From Macrosoma leucophasiata (Eukaryota; Arthropoda; Insecta; Lepidoptera; Hedylidae), in assembly GCA_036365455.1 (NCBI GenBank), contig JAWQUS010000002.1, positions 7,564,001 to 7,628,000 on the forward strand: a DNA stretch of 64,000 bases, in the 5' to 3' direction. A program made the translations under genes and the position numbers. This document shows, one piece after another, positions 13,101 through 25,676 of the stretch; within the stretch, counting starts at the first letter, position 1, and every line of letters begins with the position of its first letter. Under the pieces are notes generated by a model. The model saw nothing but the letters and a program-made list of their open reading frames with translations, made no database searches and was not told where the DNA came from.

Positions 13101-16100
13101 GCTATAAAAATTTTGGGACTTCTCATCAATATACCGCGACAAGTGGATTTGGCAGTCCTCTCGTGATGTTAACCTAACATTGCATAAAGAATTCTGAAGA
13201 GACCGAAACAGGTGGAAATCTGAAGGTGCAAGGTCAGGACTATACGGCGGATGCATTAACACCTCCCAGCCAAACTCTCTTAATTTTTGCTGAGTGGCTA
13301 TAGATGTGTGAGGTCTAGCGTTATCATGATGAAACACCACACCCCTTCTGTTGATCAATTCCGGCCGCTTTCTCTCAACTTCTTGCTTTAATCTCATCAG
13401 TTGTTCGCAGTAGAGTTTAGAATCGATAGTCCTGCCTGGTGATAATAGCTCATAATGAATAATGCCCTTCCAATCCCACCACACACACAACATCACCTTA
13501 TTGCGAGTTAACCCGGGTTTCGCCACAGTCTGTGAAGCCTGACCGGCCTTTGACCACGACCTTTTTCGCACGTTCTTGTCGTACGTGATCCACTTTTCAT
13601 CACCAGTTATCTGCTTCTTCAAAAATGATTCGGTTTCATTACGTCGTAATAAAGAATCACAAATGAGTACACGGTTCATTAGGTTTCTTTCAGTGAGCTC
13701 GTGAGGTACCCAAATATCGAGCTTTTTTTGTACCCAGCTTTTTTCAAATGCGCCAAAACTGTTTTGTGATCAATTCTCAGTTCTTCAGCTACGTCGTTAC
13801 TACTGATATGTCGATCTTGCTCCACTTGTTCAAAAATGGCATCCATTTTATCCGTAATAGGGCGACCAGAGCGAGGTGCATCTTTGACATCAAAATTTCC
13901 GGATTGAAAACGCTTAAACCAAATTTGTGCTACTCTCACAGACACTGCACTAGGTCCATAAACATCGCAAATTTTTTTCGCGGCTTGCGTTGCATTTTTA
14001 CCTTTATTGTAGTAAAATTTTAAAATGTATCGAATTTCTTCATTAGATTCACACATCTTGACAGTACGAAAAACAAACGAACATCACACATTTGCCTAAC
14101 TTGAATTTGGAATTATGTTCTTTAAAATTTTAACTTTAACCAATTTACACCATCTCAATGTCAAGCAGTCATTTTACTCATGGACAACTTTTATCATGGT
14201 GCTAATCACGAAAAAACTCAGCTGCTTCATTCAAAAATCACCTTGTTTAAAATACTAATCTAGGTAGGTAGGTATGTTTATTGTATCGATTAACCAGGAT
14301 TGCAATTCTTCAATGGTTTAAAATATATCATATTGAGACTTTTCGAGTTATTTTATTGCGCGTTTACGACTCACTACTAACACAATACCAAATGCTTACT
14401 AATTATAGGTACCTACATATCCTTATTTCGTTAACTACAGTCCTATAAATAACTATATATCTATAGTATCCGATTGTCAATTCTTCCTCAGATTGAAAGC
14501 ATAAATATTACCTAAGTACCTATTAGGTATTTTAGCGTGCCATAGGTACCTCAAAATGATAGAAACGGAATTCGTAAGTTTCAATTTTCAGTTTCAAAAT
14601 TGCTTGAAATAGCTTGTAAAATAATTAGTTCTGAAGTTATTAAAAACTAGCGGCCCGCCCTGCTTCGCGCGGGTGCAATGTTACCTACCCTCTTCTATTT
14701 GTCTTAGCGTGATGATTATAGATATAGCCTAAAGCCGTCCTCGATATCTTCTATAATTTAGGCAGCGTACGCAAAATGAGTAACTTTTCTAATTGTTTTT
14801 TTACACCTTGTGTCTGAAAAACCCAAATATCTTACGGAACCCTATTTTTCCAAAATAAAATATAGCCTATGTTACCCGTGGATAATGTAACTTTCGAATA
14901 GTGAAGATATTCCTCGATATATTTTATAGTTTAAGCAGCGTACGCAAAATAAGTAATTTACCTGGATGATTTTTTACACCTTGTGTCTGAAAAACCCAAA
15001 TATCTTACGGAACCCTATTTTTTTCAAAATAAAATATAGCCTATGTTACCCGCGGATAATATAGCTTTCGAATAGTGAAAGAATTTTTAAAATCGGTTCA
15101 GTAGTTATTGAGCCTATTCAACACAAACAAACAAACAACCAAAAAAATATTACCTCTTTATAATATTAGTTTAGATATCTACGAGTATGTCTATATATTA
15201 TAAAACTGAAGAGTTTGTTTGTTTGTATGCTTGAACACCCTAATCTCAGGAACTACTGGTCCGATTTGAAAAATTATTTCATTGTTAGATAGTCAATTTA
15301 TCGAAGAAGGCTTTAGGATATAACATCACGCTAAGACTAATAGGAGAGGGTAGGTAACATTGAAACCGCGCGAAGCCGGGGCGGGCCGCTAGTTGAATTA
15401 TACGAAAGCAAAGAATTGTTATTATTACAGTTTAGAGGAAAAATACCAACAAAGTTACTTTGATTACTTTCCTATTATTTATACACTGGTATTATTTAAA
15501 TGGTGGTGGAGCTCCAGTGACGCAGCTGGAGGGCGTCGGCATTTCTCACAGTGTCAAGTTTTTATGATGATTTTTATGTTGAAGGAGTTTGGACGTCGAT
15601 TTATTTTTAATTGTTTTTAAAAATAGAATGTCATTGTCATATATATTTTTGTTAGAATTTTTACATCTTGGATACGATATAAATCGATCTTATGAAAATT
15701 AATAAATAATTATTTTTCATTAAAACACGAACCGCAACATGTTATACCTAGGTTATTTGAACTTATTTGTATTCAATTATCATTCAATGTGAACTGTATG
15801 CTTGCTTGTCACTTCATTAGGTATTTGTTGCATTAAAAATAGTACCTACTATACTTATTTCAATTAGCGACTGACGATTGGACTCGTAAGTGGTTTTGAA
15901 GGAAATCATGACCTGCATAAGTGTGATTTCGGACTTGGCAAAAGGGATCAGTATGATACCTAATCCCTACGACCGTCCTCCGACCGCTTAAGACCGACCG
16001 ATGACTATTGGAGAATTTCAAAATCAAGAATGATGATAATAAGTATTGATGAACTTGACATACCGTATTGCAGCTGCACCCTTAACGCCCTTTGTGCAGA

Positions 16101-19100
16101 ATCCATTACAGCACAAATGTTGCTTGCTCATCACTCTGCATTCAGTGTGCTTGCGGCACGGCAGAGGAAACAGGTCTAGCCATCCGCTGCTGGTGCGTAC
16201 GGCGGGACACACCACCGATTGGCTGTTTGCTGTAAAAAGAACTCGTTTAATCATTAGGGTCAATCCAGGTCTAGCTAGTTTTTTCGCTCAGATAACGATT
16301 TTATTCCAGACAACTAGGGGCGGCTCTAGCTCTGGGGTTTCTAGCAAAGGGTTTTTTGTATATCAATGTCTGTACTAGATAAGCTCTCATTTAAAAGAGC
16401 TCTTACTCAGTTTGTTGGGTAGCGGCGTTCTTCTCAGTAGTGACTGCACTTGGAACTCTGCTAAGTGAATAACTCTGATCTTGACGAATAAGTTTTTCTT
16501 TTTATTCATTTATTCATTTTGTGATACCTAATGCTATTTGAACTAAGTACTTTAAATTCTAATTTTAATATGTTTTTGCTTTTACTCTAAGTAATGGTTA
16601 TTCATTCTAGGACACTCTAGGTAATTTACTTAGACTAAGTACTAGGTACATAATCTAAGGTAATTTATGATTTCTTGACGTTTTGAAACCTATAACCTAA
16701 TTCGATATATAATAATATAAACCTATTTGAAATAAAGATTAAACATTTTCTTTCTTGTACCTTTGATGCGTAGTATTTTTATACTCTTTTGTGTGAGACT
16801 AAAGCACCGACGAAACAATTTGGAGGTGTGTAGCTAACGAAGTAGATAATAAATCTATGGTAGCTACGACCTATTTTAAATTTGTCTGAGGTACCCATCG
16901 ACTTTGGAACCAAGAGGTACCTAATTGTAATGGCTTGACATGACTTATAATTGACTTAATAATGCAATCTGACAAATCTAATATTATTCACCATTATCAA
17001 CATTACCAGTTCAGTTTTTAGATAGATTTCAGGAAAGTTAATGTTTTCTGACTTTCGCGAGCACAATGGTTGTAACGAAGGATGTGGATTTACCCGAATA
17101 TAATACATTAACAGTACCAGAGGTTGATTTGTCGACGGCGACTTTAATGTCCGCCGCTCCATACCTTGGCAAGGACTGCGAGAGTATCAATAACGAATTT
17201 ATGTTGTGTCGTCAAGAATTCAACGACCCCCGAGCCTGCATCGAACTCGGCAAACGAGTCACAAACTGCACTTTGCAATTGTTTAGAAAGATAAAGAAAA
17301 ACTGTTTGCAAGAGTTCAATCAATATGCTCATTGCATAGATAAAAGTTCAGGTGATTTCACCTTTTCACATTGTCGTAAAACGCAAGCTGTGTTCGATAA
17401 TTGCATGAAGGACAAGCTCCACATGTCCCGGCCTGAATTTGGATATTTCTGCCGAGCGCGAGTGCACAAGAGTCCTAGCACACCGCCTCCGCCCGTGCCT
17501 TGCCCTTGTAACCCTAAAGTACCTGATGCTACCCCCTCGTTGCCCGACTGCAAGAAACGTCCTCCCGCTCGTTTCACCAGTCGCTTGTATTGGATGACGG
17601 AGTAGTATTAATTGAACGTTTATTTGATTTTTTTGCTGCCGATTAAAGATTCAGTCCCTTGTTTTGTCTTTATTGATTCGTTACGGTATGCAATTGATAG
17701 AGAAAACAAGTATTGCATTGAACCTTAGCTAATAACAGTGAAGTGTAATATCGCAGAGATTACTTAGGCTTAGATAGGTACAAATAGCATTTTTGAGTCT
17801 AGCTTCCTAATATAAATATATAATAAAAATAATTAGGGCACATTTTCCGATATTTAAAATAATTTAAATTTTACCTCACTATAATCATGGAATTGTTTTG
17901 AAGAACACATGGTGGAGCCTTGGCTCTTAATCCGCAACGATAGTTTTTTGATAATAACTTTTCATCAGTGACATTCTACACTCATTATAAGGGTACTTAG
18001 TAAGTCAAGATTGCAATTAGTGAAGTCCTAACACAGGTTTTGTGGTACCTAAAAAGATCAAATATTTTACAATTAGGTAAGCTTACTTAATTGTAAAATA
18101 TTTGATCTACCAAATATTTTTTTTTTTGAGTATTCATTTATTTATTAATAAGTGCGGATATTGATAATCGTCGATAGTACCTAAATCTCTAGAATTATTC
18201 AACAGGCAGGCACGCTCGTTTGAATGTTGCTTTGAACAGAAGTTTTTCTTATTAGTTCTCGTCGAACATAATAGATAGTAGGTTCATTAAACCTATTATG
18301 TTTTTATAATGCATGTACCGATACATTGTATGCATATGTATGATGAGAAAAAGATCTAAAGAAGTGGATATCTTGTAGGTATTTCGGTAACTAATCCCCG
18401 AAAAAAAATATAGTGATTGCTCTTACCTATATTTCAATTTCATACTTAAGTAAATTAGTTTTAATTCAATTACCTACACCTAATTATAACCTTAATATTT
18501 TTTAATCTTTTAACCCTGAGCCCATTCACTAACAATAGCTGTAAACTAAAAATCTTAATTCTAAATGTTATAAGTAACAACAATTTTTACAGTCTTGCGT
18601 AATAAAACCTACAAATTCGTCACTGAATTCTTAGACACAACGAGTTTTCACTTAACCTTGTTAATAATATAGCTTCTGCATTGTGATTTAGATTTGAAAA
18701 AAATAATTCTTTCAGCATTTTCTCCCTTTAATCTACATTAAATTAGTGTAAGAGAGGTTTGAATGGTTTGGGAATTGAGATAATAATTATATTATCACCA
18801 AAAGCCATCACAAGCTTAAAAAAAAATCAAGTTCGTCTTCGGGACATCCAGATGGATTTGGTTGATTCAATAGTAGGATGCGTCAAAACATGGACAGCTG
18901 TCGGCACCTGGATTTTCTCGGCACGATTTACTTTTTATTTGTTATAAACTCAAGGTACCAAAATTTAAGCCCGAAGTAATATGGATCCGGAACTTCGCTA
19001 AAATTGATTACAATTTATTAAATGAGGCCGCTTCAAGTTTAGATTTCTCTGCGGTGTATAGTGCATCATCAATAGATCTAAAAGTGTCTATTTTCAATAC

Positions 19101-22100
19101 TATGATTTTAGCCTTGTATGATGCACATGCACCAGTTGGGGCCGTCAGATTGAAGCGTCCTCCAGCTCCTTGGATCACTAAGGACATTCGGATAGCCATG
19201 TCTCGTCGAGACAGAGCTTTTCGTGCCTTTAAGCGTGACAGATGCGATGAAAAGTGGTGTCTCTATAAAGCTGCTCGTAACAGGTGCAATCAGTTGGTGA
19301 GAGCAGCCAAGCGCAGTTACATCCTAGAGAATGTTAAAACATCTTCGTCTGCTGAAATTTGGAAATTTTTAAAATCACTCGGTATTGGCAAATCGATACA
19401 AACACCTGTTAGTTCTCCTTTTACAGCGTATGATTTCAACTCTCATTTCTCTTGTACTTCTATTCTCAATCCTTTAGTTAAAGCTAACACAAAAACGCAG
19501 TCCACGGGCAGGTTTCTTCATTTCTTGAATCACATAAACTTATTAGCCCTTTTCAATCTGGATTCCGCACGTGTCATAGTACCACAACTGCTCTACTTAA
19601 AGTCACTGAGGATAATCGAAATGGCATGGAGAGTAAATTGGACACAGTTTTAGTTTTAATCGACTTTTCTAATGCGTTTAACATGGTTGACCACGATATC
19701 CTCCTTGCTTTACTTAGAAATCTACAATTTTCTTCAACAGCAATTGAGTGGTTTGCCTCCTACCTCAAACATAGACAACAAGCAGTTCGAGTGAACAAAA
19801 CAATGTCGGACTGGAGTGACCTTACGACAGGTGTTCCGCAGGGTGGTATTCTCTCACCTTTGCTGTTCACTGTCTTCATCAATTCTCTATCTGCTTTACT
19901 TGACTGCTCTTACCACATTTATGCCGATGATTTACAAATATACTGCCAGTCTGATATTGATAGCATTGGTACCAGTATCAGTAAAATTAATTGTAACTTA
20001 CATAAAATAAGCATGTGGTCAAAAGGATTTGGTCTAAAAGTCAATCCCAACAAATGCCAGGCTATTGTGGTTGGCAGTTCTAGACAGTTATCTAAGTTAA
20101 ACACCAGTTCCGTTGTACCTGTCATGTTTGAAGACCAGAAGATCACTTTTTCTCAATCTGTCAAGAACTTGGGACTGTATATTGACTCCACCCTTAGTTG
20201 GGACGTGCAAATAGGTGAAGTGTGTCGTGCTGCCTATGTGTCGTTGAATTCGCTCAATAGACTAAGAAACTTTCTTCCCACTGACATTAAAGTACGTCTG
20301 ATTCAGGCACTAATTTTTCCCATAATAGATTATGCTGATGTGTGTTATCTGGACCTGAATGAAACACGTCTTAATAGGTTAGATCGGCTCATTAACAATT
20401 CTATTCGATTTGTCTTCCGTCTTCGCAAGTTTGACCATATTTCTATGTTTCGAGCGCAGTTAAAATGGCTTACGATCCGCCAACGAAGACAATTACGAAT
20501 TCTCTGTCAGCTCTTCTCAATTCTTTTCAACAATACTTCTCCTCCTTACTTAAAATCCTACTTTCAATACCTCTGTTCTGCTCACTCACTTGACTTACGA
20601 TCTAATGACTCTTTTACTCTCTCTATTCCTCTCCATAGATCCAGTTTCCTTTCAAATTCTTTTGGTGTTCAAGCGGCTCGCTTGTGGAATGCGCTGCCGG
20701 ATACACTTCGTAGGTCTAACTCAAAATTTACGTTTAAGAAGAACCTCAAGATCTATCTTTTACGATAATCATTTGAATACCTTGTAATCATCATCAACAT
20801 GATTATATGCATATATTTCATATTATATTTATTTATATATATATACCTATATATATATATATATATATATGTCGGAGTGGAACCTGAATGTGACTGCTGG
20901 CGCCATCTGGTTTGTCGGAGACGTAACCTAATTATGACTAGGGTAGATTGTTCAATAGAGAATTCTAGGTGGCGCCACGGTCGGCGTAGGTTCTTGAAAT
21001 TGTTATCTTAGAGGGGATAGTTACTAGCCGATATCGGGTTTATAAAGGCTAGAAAATAGTTCATGACGGTCAGTCATAGAGTAACAGTCAGTCAGTCACA
21101 GTCACACAGTTGAATCAAATTATTATAGCGCAGTTATGCTGCCAGTTAGAACAGTGAACGTCAGTGATATTAAAGTGATATAAAGTGGGTAGTCCTGAAC
21201 TTGTGATAGTAGTACTCGTAGTATCGTATCCTGATAAATATGGTTGCCCGGTCCGAAGGGTTTCTTGCCCGTTCTTCCCTGCCGGAAGTAATCGAATGGG
21301 CGGATCTTTGGCAATATACGACTTTATTCTGCCAACCTGTGCTTTATTTCATCATCCGCTCGAGTACCCACCTACAGATGCCCACAAACACGAGTAACAT
21401 GTCGGCTTATGGAAAGACACGCCCACAATACTACCCACATGTCCGGACTGGAGGCCCTCCTGCCGATATCAGAAGTGGGATTCACTCGAGCGAAAATATG
21501 ATGAAAATACGCAGAGTGGATTATTTTTTTTAGATCAACAAGTTGACGACCTACCCTCAACTGAAAAAAAAAAAAAAAAGTGTCAAATTTCAAAGAGCAT
21601 CATATCGTTCAAACAATTGCTGCCGAGTTCGCTGGTCGCCTCAGCTGGGCCTCCCTTATGGGTCTCACCTGGCTGGGTGGACCGCACTGGCCACAGAAAG
21701 AATGAGGTAGTCCAGTGCCAACCAAAAGTGGTTAACCTAGAAAACCAAACCAAAGTACTGGGATTTGAAACTACAATGGAGACTTAACACCGTAGTGCTG
21801 TGATTGCATGGTACACTACTTTGCCAATATACCTGGCTGGAAGTTGAAGTATGCAGCAGAGGTTGTGGTGCGCATACCACTGCAGATTGGATCATGGAAA
21901 TCTATGCTGGAGAGCGATGAGCAGATTTCAACACTTCAATCGGACATGCATTCTACATTTGGTGAGTCGTTTTCATTTTGTTATGACCTCGCAACAGCTG
22001 ATGAATGGGTTCAATTCCCAGGTCATGGTGAATCGGTACAAATCACCAATTTGTGGCATTTCCCGTTGAAAATGTTTTCAATGTAATCCTATGCCTAGAG

Positions 22101-25100
22101 TTGAAATTTAACCTAACACATGGTTAAGTTTAGAAAATGGCTAATTTCATTCCCTCTATCGGGGTAGATAGTTTGAAAAAGTTAGTCAAACGGTAAAGTT
22201 GATAATGGTTTCACATGTGGGTAATTACGGGAAGAAATTATAGTATCCTTGTGATTTAATAAGTGTGGTCTCTCCTGCTTTAGTGGGTGACGACTATCAC
22301 TGTTATGTGGTCTTTCCTGCTTTTGTGGGTAACGATCAATCTTAATGCTGTAGGAATCTTACCTGCTATTGTGGGCTAAACAAATTCTTATGATTAGGTA
22401 GCGGACACTGAGACTCAAGTACCAATTGATATGATGTGACGAATATTGAAAACGTTGTGTGTGAACATGTGTGTACAGGTTCTTGGTTCACGGGTTTCGT
22501 GACTATGCCAGAGTATCAGTGTGTTGACTCTGGGTGGAATATGAGATGATTTGGCATTCCTGGAGGGAAGTGCTGGTTGTTGAGTTGTTGGCCATGAACG
22601 AGACACCTGTGTTAATTTGTTCGATAATGTAAATTTCGTTGTAATGAGATTTTATTAACATGAAGTCTGCCAATGATACTTGATATTAATTAAATAATTT
22701 GATAAAACTGATGAAATAATTTAGTGAACTTGAAAATGGTGCGGCTGAGATGACATTATAGGTAGTTGTCCGAGAACCTAAATACTTCTTGAGATAAGAC
22801 AGTTTCAATCAGGTAATGATGATGAGGGTGGTGAATTTTCGTTTAGCTGGTCAGAACCGAAATAGTAGCCATTAGTGAACGGTGCGCAGATGGCACGGGG
22901 ATGCCATGTAGGTACGAGCCGTAGTACATTGGGAGTTTGGCTCAACAATTTGGTGTCTGCTTTAGGAAATCCATGGACGCGCGGTAATATGTATGGCGGT
23001 GTATTGTATGCGTGCCAATATAGAAGGTTATTGCGTGTTCAGGTTGTAGGGGATGGATAATGAGAAGTCCAAGTTGGTGATCACCATATAATGCGGAATT
23101 TACACTGTTACATATTTGCGGTTACTTTAGGTGGGTTGAGTTGCGTGTGCGCGACACCAAGGTGTAGGTGTAGGGACAACTGACGACGCAACGCTACGCT
23201 AAGCTTGCGGCGCCGTCCGGATGGTTATATTATAATGCTTAATAATGTGACGCTACATATGGTAGGCGCCGGTTGAAGTTAGATTCTTCAAGAGACCGTA
23301 AAGTCCGTGAGACTCGGAGATAACAAACGGGGTTTTTCGGGACTTGTGAGAAGTTTATGGGCCATGTATAAGTTTTTTCTACTCCGCGATTTTAATTGAT
23401 ATACCGACTTTTGTAACAATTCACATAGATGTTACAGGAAAGCTCAATGGCAGTAGTGATCTTAAAGAATGTTTTCGTTTTTATAGATGAGTTCTCTAAA
23501 TATGTGATACTCAGGCACTCCTTAAGAATTAATACTGGGAGAGCAATTAACGCTCTCAAGACAACCACATGACCAGCCAGTTGGTTCAGCGGTGTGTGTT
23601 GACAGTTTCAATCGAGGCTCAGGGGTTCGATCCCCGTACCGCTGCAAATGTTTGTGTGGCCTACGGGTGCTGATTACGGGTTTGGGTGTTTGTGTGAGTG
23701 TTGTGTGTGTGTAACGGCACCCACGACACTTGGGTAGAAGTGTAAGCGGATTTAAAGTATTTAAATTAAAAATTTCAAGCGAGTTCTATGGAGTTTTTTA
23801 ATAGGTAGAGTAGCTAGACGTTTAAATTTATTAACTGTAGACGATCACGAAGTTGAAGTAAATGTTGAAAACGAAAAACAAGGCTAAGGTGACTTCATTT
23901 ATTCTTAGGAGATTACTTTTTATTAGCAAATCATGATCGGAATTAAGCCAAATTGGCACTTAAGTATAAAGGTCCTTATGAGGTCATTGAAACATTGGCT
24001 AGATAGGTACCTATAATCTTAAACTCGATGGTTGATGTTCACTCCCTCAGTCTAATATACCTAGGTACTGAGCCGGATCCATGTCCATCTGACGATAATG
24101 ATGGTAAGACATTCAAAATAGTCCTAGCGTGGTGGCTATATACGAATTTTGTAGGTACTTTAGCGTATTGTGTTGTTGAGTAGAACAATTGTGTGTAAGA
24201 TATCAAAGGCGAGGTGTCCGCTTTAAGATGGTCTGAAGGGCGAATTGGCCTCTGGGACAGCATTACTAAGTGGCGAGGTGGCCAATCAGACAGCATTGCT
24301 AAATGGCGAGGTGGCCAATGTGACAGCATTACTAAATGGCGAGGTGGCCAATCTGACAGCATTGCTAAACGGCGAGGTGGCCGTACAGACAGTGGTGATG
24401 TTGATTGCTTTGTGGCGAGTTGGCCTTTCAGACAGGTTTCATATAGGTTGATAGATGGTGAGGTGGATGTCTAGTTAATATGAGTTGGCAGTTAAGATTA
24501 TTATGGATGATGATGTTGAATGACTATACTTCCTGTTTGACTTAGGATGTAACAAAAGGAGTTACACAAAACATGTTTAAAGTAACAACGGAAGAGGAGA
24601 ATTTACTTTGTCAGGAGTAGCCGAGCTATGTCGTACAAAATGTTTTGTCTCTTTGTGAGGGAGTGAATAATTTGTTTAAAGCGTTACTAGTTATGTGAGA
24701 TGCCGAGAAAAGCACAAGATGATTTGTGGTAGTGATAACTTGAGATCGATTCTAGTAATGTCAGGTAGGCCGAGCTAAATACGGTTACTGCCTGTCTTTT
24801 GGGCTTAAAAGCAATACCTTACTTTAGTGGTTGATAATGACGAGTAGATACAACGGCGAATTAATTACGTCATAGTTGGGCCAATAAAGGCCTAGTGAAC
24901 TATCATACTCTCAGAGATGTTTCCTTGTTACAGGTAATCGCATCGCACGAGGACGTGCGAATTGTCAGTATGGCCGTGTCGGAGTGGAACCTGAATGTGA
25001 CTGCTGGCGCCATCTGGTTTGTCGGAGACGTAACCTAATTATGACTAGGGTAGATTGTTCAATAGAGAATTCTAGGTGGCGCCACGGTCGGCGTAGGTTC

Positions 25101-25570
25101 TTGAAATTGTTATCTTAGAGGGGATAGTTACTAGCCGATATCGGGTTTATAAAGGCTAGAAAATAGTTCATGACGGTCAGTCATAGAGTAACAGTCAGTC
25201 AGTCACAGTCACACAGTTGAATCAAATTATTATAGCGCAGTTATGCTGCCAGTTAGAACAGTGAACGTCAGTGATATTAAAGTGATATAAAGTGGGTAGT
25301 CCTGAACTTGTGATAGTAGTACTCGTAGTATCGTATCCTGATAAATATGGTTGCCCGGTCCGAAGGGTTTCTTGCCCGTTCTTCCCTGCCGGAAGTAATC
25401 GAATGGGCGGATCTTTGGCAATATACGACTTTATTCTGCCAACCTGTGCTTTATTTCATCATCCGCTCGAGTACCCACCTACAGATGCCCACAAACACGA
25501 GTAACATGTCGGCTTATGGAAAGACACGCCCACAATACTACCCACATGTCCGGACTGGAGGCCCTCCTGC

Positions 25571-25608
<38 letters not shown>

Positions 25609-25638
25609 ACACTACATAAATAGAATAAAGATACAATT

Positions 25639-25676
<38 letters not shown>

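Larger units (their letters stand above)
12953..14155 (-). mobile_element. mariner element, copy 1 (frameshifted, 5' end missing)
   Basis: The 3' terminal repeat ttaggttggggaaaaagt is at 12953. The coding part (14056 down to 13005) encodes a mariner transposase: N-terminal helix-turn-helix region, then TGDEKW, HHDNARPH and SPDLAPSDFHLF, giving the D,D34D triad with exactly 34 residues between the second and third Asp. Compared with the copy at 60633, one A is missing from an A-run at about 13722-13728 (7 instead of 8), which shifts the frame just before the WVPHEL motif and splits the gene. The 5' terminal repeat is absent near 14155. It lies in an intron of the WAP-module gene and is inactive. 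Confidence 0.9.
20870..25575 (+). mobile_element. Ty3/gypsy-type LTR retrotransposon with decayed interior
   Basis: Two 599 bp direct repeats (20870-21468 and 24977-25575) read as identical by eye. Both start TGTCGGAGTGG and end CTCCTGCCGATA. The element sits inside a TA microsatellite: (AT)n precedes it and follows it, so a TATA-type target duplication cannot be told from the repeat. Between the LTRs are a tRNA-Leu-like primer site, a broken integrase (HIDVTGKLNG, then IDEFSKYVILRHSLR in another frame) and the typical C-terminal integrase words KYKGPYEVIE with stops. No gag, protease or reverse transcriptase is recognised in 3.5 kb. A SINE interrupts it at 23574. Confidence 0.85.

Noticed and set aside
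21123..21533. Small ORFs shared by 21.1-21.5 kb and 25.2-25.6 kb as a duplicated gene
   Set aside because: They lie inside the two LTRs and carry no domain. Their identity reflects the LTR duplication.
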